This document shows, in pieces, positions 1 to 5,424 of a DNA stretch of 9,029 nucleotides. The DNA is from a bacterium (GTDB taxonomy: Bacteria; Bacillota; Clostridia; Oscillospirales; Acutalibacteraceae), in contig JAHKXX010000116.1 in assembly GCA_020627425.1 (NCBI GenBank), positions 1 to 9,029 of the forward strand, written 5' to 3'. The notes under the pieces are model-generated. The model made no database searches. It was not told the origin of the DNA and was given only the letters and a program-made list of their open reading frames with translations. The stretch's first letter is position 1. Every line of letters starts with the position of its first letter. The translations under genes were made by a program, and so were the position numbers.

Positions 1-637
1 GGATACCGTCAACACCGCAGTTTTTCAGGCTTGCAAGGTATTTCTGAACTACCGATACAACATAGGGATCCTCTGTAGCAAGGTCGGGCATACCGATCTC
101 GCCGTGGGTTACTTTATAACGGTCGTTCCAACCGTCACCGGTAACGCCGCCCACTGTGTGCCAGTATTTGCTGTCCTTCAGGTCGTCCTGGATAATGCTG
201 TGGTTACCTGCAAGGTGGTTTGCTACAACGTCTACTATGATCTTTACACCGTACTGATCTGCGGTAGAACAAAGATCAGCCAGATCCTGCTGTGAGCCAA
301 GCTCGTTGCCGATGCTGAAGGAGGTAGGCTGATACAGCCAGTACCATGCACCGCTGTCCGAGTGGGGCTGCATAGGCGAGGTCTGTACGGAAGTAAAGCC
401 TGCCTTTGCGATGTTTTGCAGCTCTGCCTTAATGTCGCTGAGCTTCCAGTCAAAGCAGTGCAGAATGTTACCGTCAACAACATTTGTGGCAAGGTTATAG
501 GGGTTTGCCGCACTCGCCGTTGTTGCGGTCAGTCCGCTGAGTCCTGCGAATGAAGTAACTGTGAGCGCTCCTGTAAGGATAACGCTGAGCAGCTTTTTGC
601 CGCTGCTATAGCGGCTTACCTGTGTTTCTTTCTCCAC
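1..637 (-). CDS. Secreted alpha-amylase, GH13 (AmyE-like), N-terminal part; 3' end outside window
   Basis: Starch-cleaving glycoside hydrolase exported from the cell; only the first 212 codons are present. The start is GTG at 637-635, with AGGAGAG at 645-651 seven bases upstream; no ATG fits. Residues 1-43 form a signal peptide: charged N-terminus, hydrophobic stretch around 16-34, and a likely cut after ASA (41-43). The mature part begins with ILHCFDW (58-64), then AGFTSVQTSP (79-88) and WYWLYQPTSFSIGN (98-111), all close to the Bacillus subtilis AmyE pattern. GH13 conserved region I is DVVANH at 136-141. The reading stops at CGVDGI (207-212), just before region II, so the catalytic Asp and Glu lie outside the window. 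Later carbohydrate-binding or dockerin modules, known on amylases of starch-degrading ruminococci, cannot be judged here. Confidence 0.93.
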   Translation of the reverse strand, partial: MEKETQVSRYSSGKKLLSVILTGALTVTSFAGLSGLTATTASAANPYNLATNVVDGNILHCFDWKLSDIKAELQNIAKAGFTSVQTSPMQPHSDSGAWYWLYQPTSFSIGNELGSQQDLADLCSTADQYGVKIIVDVVANHLAGNHSIIQDDLKDSKYWHTVGGVTGDGWNDRYKVTHGEIGMPDLATEDPYVVSVVQKYLASLKNCGVDGI

Positions 638-780
638 AATATCACTCTCCTGTTCTGTTCTTTGGTTTGTTTCGTGGGGGCCTTTGCCCATTTCCAAACG
701 GGACGCCTGCACGCAGCACCGCCGCCTTTGACTGCAATTTCGGGCAGCACTTTTTAGTCATTCGTCACATCTTCACTACT

Positions 781-809
781 ATTTTATTATGTAAAATTAC
801 TTTTGTAAA
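781..809 (-). promoter_or_regulatory. Probable sigma-A promoter of the amylase gene
   Basis: On the minus strand TTTACA (809-804) and TAAAAT (786-781) are separated by exactly 17 bases. Transcription would start near 774, giving a leader of about 137 nt before the GTG start. I did not recognise a catabolite-response element. Confidence 0.6.
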
Positions 810-861
810 GTGCCGATAAATGCTTTTGTTATTAAGTATTACTCTAAAAATTCCCAAAAGG

Positions 862-912
862 AAAAAATAATATGTCTAAAACCACCTTATTTTTCTGATG
901 ATTTTAGACATA
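862..912 (-). terminator. AT-rich inverted repeat with T-tract on the minus strand, possible terminator or attenuator
   Basis: TATGTCTAAAA (871-881) pairs perfectly with TTTTAGACATA (902-912), and two further pairs form after one mismatch. Read on the minus strand the stem is followed by TTATTTTTTCC, the arrangement of a Rho-independent terminator. It lies about 195 bases past the stop of the LURP-one-like gene, so it may end that transcript. It also sits between a possible upstream promoter (955-984) and the amylase promoter. The stem is poor in G and C, so it could be an operator instead. Confidence 0.45.
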
Positions 913-1107
913 TTGACTACGAAAAAATAATGTTTTCGTTATTTTGTACATTTTATTATACACCTATTTATAGATTTATTACAATAAAAAAATATAGCAA
1001 AGTGCACAAATAAACTTAAGTTTGGTTTATTCGCATTGGAATTAATGATATTGGTGAGCAAAATACACTACCGCTTTTTTACAAGCAGTGACAAATATTT
1101 CATCCGA

Positions 1108-1578
1108 TCAGATCGGCACTGCACCGGGCGTTGCTCCGATATACATAGCCGCGCAGACGCAGACAGAAAGCGCAAGTGCGGCATTGTTTTCGCTATAGAG
1201 ATGAAGCTCATACCCGTCACCGATCCGTGACCAACACTTTTTCATTGTAACGACAGCCGTCTTATCGACGTCAAACATAGAGAAGCTGCCGCTTATCATA
1301 TCGCCGCAAAAGGCGTAGGAGCTGCCATAGATCTTAAACGAGAAGCAATCGGTATTCTGCGGCAGCAGTATATATATTTTTCCGTTACATCTCACCGTAA
1401 AGTTATCCACGGGAATAAGTCTGTGTGTAACGTTTGAAAAGATCATTCCCTCATTATCCGCAAGCGTTATTTTTTGTTTAGAGCCGGATGTTTCTATTTT
1501 TACGTTATACAGTTCCCGTGCGCTTTCATCAAGAAAACAAAAGCCGCCCTCTTCCGTCCTTTTTAAAAACAGCTTCAT
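1108..1578 (-). CDS. Small LURP-one-related / tubby C-terminal-like domain protein
   Basis: A 156-residue protein without signal peptide, starting with ATG at 1578. The pattern fits a compact beta-barrel domain of the LURP-one/tubby-C type: short alternating beta strands (MKLFLKR, YNVKIETS, KQKITLADNEG), a middle stretch FTVRCNGKIYILLPQ, then FKIYGSSYAFCGD, the turn FDVDKTAVVTMKK, and a hydrophobic C-terminal segment ALALSVCVCAAMYIG (about 134-148). In that fold the C-terminal helix runs through the barrel. No catalytic residues are evident and the biochemical role of bacterial members is poorly known, so none is assigned. A purine-rich GGGGCGAAGAG upstream is a weak ribosome binding site. 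The gene has its own promoter at the tail of a repeat element. CCGATCAGATCGG (1104-1116) is a perfect inverted repeat over the stop codon. The family call is by overall pattern, not by diagnostic residues. Confidence 0.62.
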   Translation of the reverse strand: MKLFLKRTEEGGFCFLDESARELYNVKIETSGSKQKITLADNEGMIFSNVTHRLIPVDNFTVRCNGKIYILLPQNTDCFSFKIYGSSYAFCGDMISGSFSMFDVDKTAVVTMKKCWSRIGDGYELHLYSENNAALALSVCVCAAMYIGATPGAVPI

Positions 1579-1630
1579 ACTCTTCGCCCCTGACCAAAAA
1601 CAGCTTTTTGTCCGTTCTCCTTACTCCCTT

Positions 1631-1659
1631 ATTATACCACGCAGTGCCTCCTTATTCAA
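1631..1659 (-). promoter_or_regulatory. Promoter of the LURP-one-like gene, joined to repeat copy A
   Basis: TTGAAT (1659-1654) and TATAAT (1636-1631) are separated by 17 bases, a near-consensus sigma-A promoter. Expected start of transcription is near 1624, about 46 nt before the ATG. The -35 hexamer is the last part of the interspersed repeat. Confidence 0.72.
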
Positions 1660-1845
1660 GCAGCGTGACGCCGCGCGTGCTCGCGCTGAGCAATTCGCGC
1701 ACTGTAGTTTTTGTTACCGCCTACCTATCGGCACGCGTACGAGCGGGGTTTATTGTCCCTCTCCTTCCGCGCCACAGCACACAGGGTGCTGCTTGACGCT
1801 GCTTTGAAGTAATGGCGAGTGTACCTGTCTACTCTGTTTTGTATA
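1654..1845 (-). repeat. Interspersed BOX-like repeat, copy A
   Basis: Read on the minus strand from about 1845. A conserved head flank (GGCGAGTGTACCTGTCTACT) comes first, then the head hairpin CAGCAC/GTGCTG (1791-1786 with 1780-1775, loop CCTGT). GGGACAATAAACC (1759-1747), ACGCGTGCC, GTAGGCGGTAACA (1724-1712) and AGTGCGCGAATTGC follow. The tail has a GCGCG/CGCGC hairpin with loop AGCA (1686-1673) and a small GCG-TCA-CGC hairpin (1671-1663). It has one core module and ends in the -35 box of the next gene. The head stem differs from the other copies at two base pairs, each changed on both sides. Boundaries are approximate. Confidence 0.82.
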
Positions 1846-1888
1846 TCCGAATAATTAACAACTAAGTGTAATAACCTATAGATAACAA

Positions 1889-1919
1889 AAAACACATCAC
1901 CCTAACGATGATGCGTTTT
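1889..1919. terminator. Bidirectional terminator-like hairpin between repeat copies A and B
   Basis: AAAACACATCA (1889-1899) pairs with TGATGCGTTTT (1909-1919) with one internal mismatch and a nine-base loop. A T-tract follows on both strands: TACTTTTTATTTT on plus, and TTTTTTG on minus, partly shared with the stem. It lies about 250 bases past the VanY-like stop and could end that transcript. Confidence 0.5.
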
Positions 1920-1940
1920 GTACTTTTTATTTTATGGAAA

Positions 1941-2178
1941 CAATTACAGGAAAAATCAAACACACTCGCCTCTACATAAGAGCAGCACGAGCGGCGCCCT
2001 GAGCGCCGTGACGCGGACAGAGAGGCATAATAAACCCAACTCGTACGCGTGCCAATCAAGTAGGCGGTAACAACAACTACAGTGCGCGAATTGCCTGCGG
2101 AGGCACTCCGCCGCGTGCCGAAAAAGTGGGCGGTAACACTAACTTAAGTGCGCGTGTTGACAGCGCAGTCACTGCGCC
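1941..2178 (+). repeat. Interspersed BOX-like repeat, copy B, two core modules
   Basis: Read on the plus strand. The head flank is degenerate (1941-1980). The head hairpin is CGGCGC/GCGCCG with loop CCTGA (1992-2008), followed by a variant AATAAACCC segment. Core module 1 has GTAGGCGGTAACA at 2060-2072 and AGTGCGCG, then the hairpin GCGGAG-GCA-CTCCGC (2097-2111). Core module 2 has GTGGGCGGTAACAC at 2126-2138 and AGTGCGCGTGTTGACA, then GCGCAG-TCA-CTGCGC (2163-2177). The last hairpin overlaps the 3' end of the VanY-like gene, whose stop codon is its triloop. Copies A and B lie head to head. Confidence 0.82.
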
Positions 2179-3002
2179 GGAGGCACGCTGCCTGCTTGGG
2201 AGGAGAGGTAGGAGGTGTAGTAGTCGAGGGACATATTGAGAGTGGTCATCTGGGTGGCGTTTTCAACGCCGACATAGCGGAAGAGGGCGGGATCGAATGA
2301 CATTCCGGTTTCGTCCTCTTTGTTTTCCGGATAACGAATTATAAAACCGTATTTGTATGAGTTTTTAAGCAACCAAATGTACTCTTTGCTTGACTGGAAA
2401 TCCTTTTCGGAGGAGGATAAAAAACGAACGGATAACCCTGTCTGGGTGTCGGCACAGTTGCCGCGCGGTACAACGCGCTCTGCCTTCTCTGTCGCTTCTC
2501 TGTCGGAGTATTCGCCGCTTTTTTTCAGCCTTTGAAGCTCCGCATTGTATAATTCGTTCTGCTCGGCGGTCGATACATAGCCCTTGACAGGGACAAGATC
2601 CGATTTTGCTTTTTTTGCGGCGGCGACAAGCTCCTTTAAGCCCTCGCTGCACGCCTTGTCTACCGTTATGCCTTCAACCTCTACAAGGTTCAGCTTGTAG
2701 CCTGACGGTAAGGGAGAGTCCGGAGTTACTACGGTCAGTAGCTTTTTTGTGTCCGAAGCACTCAGTGCGGAGCTTTGCGTTGTATCGTCAGAGGCTTCGG
2801 CAGCCGAAAAACCTGATGTTACCTGCTTTATACTAAAAAAAACAACTGCGGCGACTGCTAATACAAGTATTATGGGTATAATAACAATAGCTGCACGAAG
2901 TCTGTCAAGATTGTCGCTGATGACTATCGGTGCAGACTTTGTGCTTCTTTTGTATCTGTCCTTCTTTGTTGATGATTTAACGGAAATACTGTCCTTTTTT
3001 AT
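2169..3002 (-). CDS. Membrane-anchored VanY-like (peptidase M15) protein, predicted catalytically inactive; AUA start
   Basis: 277 residues with an unbroken frame. Residues 1-36 are basic, 37-58 form one transmembrane segment (IVIIPIILVLAVAAVVFF), and 59-95 are a Ser/Thr-rich linker. The rest matches the D-Ala-D-Ala carboxypeptidase fold: SGYKL (100-104), GYVSTAEQNELYN (141-153), TQTGLSV (186-192), NSYKYGFIIRYPENKEDETG (214-233), FRYVGVENAT (241-250). Family members cleave the terminal D-Ala of peptidoglycan stems with a zinc ion. Here the GYRS Arg is V143, the SxHxxGxAxD His and Asp are T186 and R193, and the EPWH Glu and His are D237 and L240, so catalysis is unlikely. The first ATG, GTG or TTG in frame is a TTG at codon 211. 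The only start beside a ribosome site is ATA (3002-3000), eight bases after GGAGG (3011-3015), and an in-frame TGA stop lies just before that site. The last codons run into repeat copy B. Confidence 0.82.
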   Translation of the reverse strand: MKKDSISVKSSTKKDRYKRSTKSAPIVISDNLDRLRAAIVIIPIILVLAVAAVVFFSIKQVTSGFSAAEASDDTTQSSALSASDTKKLLTVVTPDSPLPSGYKLNLVEVEGITVDKACSEGLKELVAAAKKAKSDLVPVKGYVSTAEQNELYNAELQRLKKSGEYSDREATEKAERVVPRGNCADTQTGLSVRFLSSSEKDFQSSKEYIWLLKNSYKYGFIIRYPENKEDETGMSFDPALFRYVGVENATQMTTLNMSLDYYTSYLSSQAGSVPPAQ

Positions 3003-3043
3003 AGTAAACCCCTCCCTTCAAAAAAATCTACTTTCACAAGCTG

Positions 3044-3072
3044 ATGATAACATACAATTATCCCTACTTCAA
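3044..3072 (-). promoter_or_regulatory. Promoter of the VanY-like gene (proximal)
   Basis: TTGAAG (3072-3067) and TATCAT (3049-3044) are 17 bases apart, and TGT precedes the -10 hexamer as in an extended -10. Transcription would start near 3037, about 35 nt before the proposed AUA start. Confidence 0.62.
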
Positions 3073-3119
3073 GTTTCATTTTTTTTACAGAAATATAAAA
3101 TTTGTAATAATTCCGAAAT

Positions 3120-3148
3120 ATTATACCCTAAGTAAATATTGTTGTACA
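3120..3148 (-). promoter_or_regulatory. Possible second, distal promoter of the VanY-like gene
   Basis: TGTACA (3148-3143) and a perfect TATAAT (3125-3120) are 17 bases apart. The -35 is poor but the -10 is consensus. It would add a leader of about 110 nt. The region 3003-3261 otherwise holds only AT-rich sequence with no gene. Confidence 0.4.
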
Positions 3149-3261
3149 CATCAGGTCCGGAATCGGATTTACTATTTGTACTGACTATAAAAATTATACT
3201 ATTCGTATATATGATTAGTGGTTAGTAACACTGCTCACGTCCACTCGCTGCACTGTTTTTT

Positions 3262-3529
3262 GGAGACAATGAGTAAAGTAGAGAAATACATTTGCCATCA
3301 CTTAGAAGTAGCACGAGCGGCGCGTAAGCGCCGTGACGCGGAAAAAGAGGGACAATAAACCAAGCTTGACCGCGTGCCAAGAAGTACAGGACACAACCAA
3401 TTAGAGTGCGCGTGTTGACAGCGGAGGCACTCCGCCGCGTGCCAATAAGGTAGGCGGTAACACCAGCTTGAGTGCGCGAATCGACACCGGCGGCACGCCG
3501 GCGCGATTTGACTGCCCGGGCACCGGGCC
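3262..3529 (+). repeat. Interspersed BOX-like repeat, copy C, two core modules plus an extra hairpin
   Basis: Read on the plus strand. The head flank is 3262-3305. The head hairpin is CGGCGC/GCGCCG with a GTAA loop (3318-3333), where other copies have CCTGA or CCTGT. GGGACAATAAACC is at 3349-3361. Module 1 (CCGCGTGCC at 3370, degenerate middle) ends in GCGGAG-GCA-CTCCGC (3421-3435). Module 2 (CGCGTGCC at 3436, GTAGGCGGTAACA around 3450-3462) ends in CCGGCG-GCA-CGCCGG (3487-3501). A third hairpin GCCCGG-GCA-CCGGGC is at 3514-3528. The tail ends four bases from the SpoIID-like stop codon. Confidence 0.83.
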
Positions 3530-3532
3530 TCA

Positions 3533-4489
3533 TCAGTTGGTGATCGTTGCTTTGTTATAATATCTTGCGAGGATGTCGGTGTAGGTTTCGCCTTGCTTTG
3601 CCATTTCGTTTGCGGAAAACTGGCTCATACCTACACCGTGACCATAGCCGTACACGGTAAAGCTGAGAGTGTCGTGATCACTGTCATAGCTTGCTGTGAA
3701 GTTGCCGCTGCGAAGAGAAAAAAGCTTTCTCAGCTCTTCGCCTGTAAAAGCCTTGCCGAAAAGCTTTGCCGACTTTATATACCCGGACCGGGTGCGTTCA
3801 GCGTCCTTGATGGCCGGGACCATCTTTAAAATATCTATCTGACCGGAGCATAGGGGCTTTAGTATTTTTTCCGCGTCTGCACTGCTGACTGTCTTTTTGC
3901 TGATGTATTCCGGAGAGAGCATATCCAGCGGACTCGCCACTGCACGATGGTGCTTTTCGTCAATGCCAAATACATCACGGTAGTTCTCGGTGTTGCCGGA
4001 GGACAGGGCAAAATAAAGCGCGTCTATTACTTTTCCACCGTCGGTAAGCTTTTGGGGGAAAACTGCGTCCACCGCACTTTGCAGCCGCGCCCTGTATTTT
4101 TTATAGTTTTCTCCGAACCGCTTTTTCATCTCGTCATCATTTAAATAAAAGCCGTTGTTCTGTACATCGCCCGAAATATCATAATCACTGCTTTTGCTGT
4201 GCTCTCTCAGATAACAGAGATGCGAATAAGAGGCTACGCATTGAGCCTTTAATGCCTCCTGCTCATACAGTGCAGGCATCTCATAGGCGAGAACACGGAG
4301 CAAAAGCTCTTTGTCCTTGATTTTTATTATTTTTCCGCAGGAGTCGTCCTTTATGCGAAAGTATGATTCCGGCGAAGAGCTGTCGGAGGGCTTCGGCTCT
4401 GATGAGCGTTCCTTATATCGTATCCCGACAAACGGCAGCACGGCGAGCAATATAAACACTGTAAACAACAGCAGTAATTTTTTCTTCAA
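3533..4489 (-). CDS. spoIID: SpoIID/LytB-domain protein, SpoIID-like, divergent
   Basis: 318 residues, close to typical SpoIID length. SpoIID is a membrane-anchored lytic transglycosylase that cuts glycan strands during engulfment of the forespore; LytB relatives enhance amidases. Residues 3-22 form the membrane anchor. The signature YEMPA (69-73) holds the presumed catalytic Glu at 70, followed by EALKAQCVASYSHL (78-91). The C-terminal GYGHGVGMSQFSANEMAKQG (281-300) is the classic SpoIID motif. The usual AARTY after KAQ is ASYSH here. The segment LYFALSSGNTEN (158-169) has no His or Cys, unlike Clostridioides difficile SpoIID, which binds zinc in this region. The start is TTG at 4489, with AGGAG nine bases before it. 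It overlaps the upstream stop as TTGA, so translation is probably coupled to the DUF6512 gene. Confidence 0.85.
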   Translation of the reverse strand: MKKKLLLLFTVFILLAVLPFVGIRYKERSSEPKPSDSSSPESYFRIKDDSCGKIIKIKDKELLLRVLAYEMPALYEQEALKAQCVASYSHLCYLREHSKSSDYDISGDVQNNGFYLNDDEMKKRFGENYKKYRARLQSAVDAVFPQKLTDGGKVIDALYFALSSGNTENYRDVFGIDEKHHRAVASPLDMLSPEYISKKTVSSADAEKILKPLCSGQIDILKMVPAIKDAERTRSGYIKSAKLFGKAFTGEELRKLFSLRSGNFTASYDSDHDTLSFTVYGYGHGVGMSQFSANEMAKQGETYTDILARYYNKATITN

Positions 4490-5016
4490 GAGGCACTGCT
4501 CCTTACGGTCGGCGGTGTAAATATTTCTGACTCGGGAGGATAATAGGTAAATCCGAAAAACAGCAGGGACAGGCAGACGATTATTATAAGTGCGGCAATA
4601 TTTCTGTGGGGAGAGCCGTCAAGCCCCGCGCAAATGCGCCAATTGCTTACGATAAAGGAAACGGCAACACAGACAAAAAATATCAGAATATCTATAATCA
4701 GCACCGGTCTGCCGAAAAATGAGGTGTAGAAATAAAATATCAGCGGAATAAGTATCAGAGAGCAAAGCATACCGACAATGCGCGAAAAAATAAAACCTCT
4801 GTAGCCCTTGCCGAGGACAAAATACTCCACCGCAGTATAAATAATAAACGGAAAAAACAAAAGCTTCATATGCTCCCATACACTTTCGTTTACGGGAACA
4901 AAGGCAGCCAGTATGTCGTTTGGAAACAGTCCGTATAGAAAATGTGCGGCAGAACCGAGTATTGAGACGACAAAAAATCCCGTTATGCTGCTGTATCTGA
5001 GTCGCGAATCACACAT
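4486..5016 (-). CDS. DUF6512-type integral membrane protein
   Basis: 176 residues with about five hydrophobic segments (around 10-30, 50-68, 74-98, 106-124, 139-158). The conserved-looking motif VNESVWEHMKLLFFP (42-56) and the final TYYPPESEIFTPP (158-169) fit the DUF6512 family, whose function is unknown. The start is ATG at 5016 because GGAGG (5025-5029) sits eight bases upstream. An ATG 26 codons farther out has no such site, and its extra residues would be translated across the ribosome site. The stop overlaps the TTG start of the SpoIID-like gene by four bases, so the two form an operon. Upstream lie a terminator hairpin, a structured leader and a strong promoter. A role with the SpoIID-like protein in envelope remodelling or sporulation is inferred from position only. 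Confidence 0.78.
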   Translation of the reverse strand: MCDSRLRYSSITGFFVVSILGSAAHFLYGLFPNDILAAFVPVNESVWEHMKLLFFPFIIYTAVEYFVLGKGYRGFIFSRIVGMLCSLILIPLIFYFYTSFFGRPVLIIDILIFFVCVAVSFIVSNWRICAGLDGSPHRNIAALIIIVCLSLLFFGFTYYPPESEIFTPPTVRSSAS

Positions 5017-5093
5017 CTTACACACCTCCCTACATATTATTTGGAGGTAGGGAAAAATATGCCGGAGTGTAAACACCGCAAGCGTTTGAGCCA

Positions 5094-5132
5094 TAAATAA
5101 AAAAAGCCCTCACCGCAGTGGTAAGAGCTTTT
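5094..5132 (-). terminator. Intrinsic terminator or attenuator in the leader of the DUF6512-spoIID operon
   Basis: AAAAGCCCTCACC (5102-5114) faces GGTAAGAGCTTTT (5120-5132) with a five-base loop. In minus-strand RNA all 13 positions pair, some as G-U. Read on the plus strand two of these become C-A mismatches, so the minus strand is the functional one. A run of seven T follows on the minus strand. A second hairpin, CGATACC/GGTATCG with a three-base loop, precedes it at 5140-5156. Confidence 0.78.
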
Positions 5133-5318
5133 ATTTTTTCGATACCGGAGGTATCGTTTGGGAAAGCTATATTGTGTAATTTCTCTTCAATAATTATAGT
5201 GAAATTTTCACCCGCAAATTCAAGGAATTCTAAAGACATTTGAAGAAAAATATGTTATAATATTGTGATTATATATCATTCACTTGTGAAACACACTTTT
5301 CTCACAATACTATTAAAC
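5095..5318 (-). ncRNA. Structured leader RNA or small RNA between promoter and terminator
   Basis: A consensus promoter (5325-5353) and the terminator at 5094-5132 bracket about 220 nt on the minus strand with no convincing gene. Near its 5' end TATTGTGA (5309-5302) pairs with TCACAATA (5268-5261), enclosing a further TTCAC/GTGAA hairpin. The small hairpin at 5140-5156 comes before the terminator. It may be a 5' leader that controls readthrough into the DUF6512 gene, or a separate small RNA. I did not recognise a known riboswitch. A 69-codon frame (5239-5030) runs through the terminator but has no ribosome site. Confidence 0.45.
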
Positions 5319-5324
5319 ATATAT

Positions 5325-5353
5325 ATTATAATACAGTTTTTTCTGTATTTCAA
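5325..5353 (-). promoter_or_regulatory. Consensus promoter with an inverted-repeat operator filling its spacer
   Basis: TTGAAA (5353-5348) and TATAAT (5330-5325) are 17 bases apart. The spacer is essentially the inverted repeat AATACAG-TTTTTT-CTGTATT (5330-5349 on the plus strand). A further half-site TTCTGTAAT is at 5371-5379, upstream of the divergent XRE gene. A repressor bound here would block RNA polymerase, and the neighbouring XRE protein is the obvious candidate. Confidence 0.68.
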
Positions 5354-5392
5354 TAGTTAATTGCATTTATTTCTGTAATATAGATTTTTTCT

Positions 5393-5398
5393 TACAAT
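5393..5398 (+). promoter_or_regulatory. Possible -10 box of the XRE regulator gene
   Basis: TACAAT lies 26 bases before the ATG. TTTCTG, 17 bases upstream of it, is a poor -35 box and overlaps the TTCTGTAAT half-site, so autoregulation is plausible. Weakly supported. Confidence 0.3.
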
Positions 5399-5424
5399 AT
5401 GTACAAATAGCGTGGTGTTATTTT

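Larger units (their letters stand above)
638..1107. other. Amylase upstream region, AT-rich, no gene
   Basis: No credible coding sequence lies in this stretch. The part next to the amylase (about 640-775) is the GC-rich transcribed leader. It contains two overlapping hairpins: CCCGTTT/AAATGGG (702-687 on the minus strand) and GGGC/GCCC immediately beyond it, which share the same GGG and so cannot form together. Farther out are the proposed amylase promoter, the long inverted repeat at 871-912, and a second possible minus-strand promoter: TTGTAA at 984-979, an 18-base spacer, TATAAT at 960-955. The sequence GAAAAAATAAT occurs twice, near 861 and 921. The open frames here are low-complexity AT-rich shadows. 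Confidence 0.6.

Noticed and set aside
2749..3135. Plus-strand open frame of 128 codons
   Set aside because: Antisense to the membrane anchor of the VanY-like protein; its composition mirrors that gene.
1654..3529. Repeats as integron attC sites or a CRISPR array
   Set aside because: They lack the RYYYAAC/GTTRRRY core pairs of attC, are far longer than CRISPR repeats, lie in both orientations and have no regular spacers.
3222..3533. Open frames inside the repeats (minus-strand 103 codons here; similar frames across 1488-1796, 1862-2059 and 8870-8950) sharing phrases such as LARGQ-GFIVPL-PRHGA or TRTSWVYYASLSASRRSG
   Set aside because: The shared peptides follow from the shared DNA of the repeat. 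Different copies are open in different frames, ribosome sites are lacking and the sequence conservation tracks hairpins, so these are artefacts rather than a protein family.
5030..5239. Minus-strand 69-codon frame through the leader and terminator
   Set aside because: No ribosome site, it crosses a strong terminator hairpin, and it has no recognisable domain. A leader peptide is not excluded but is unsupported.
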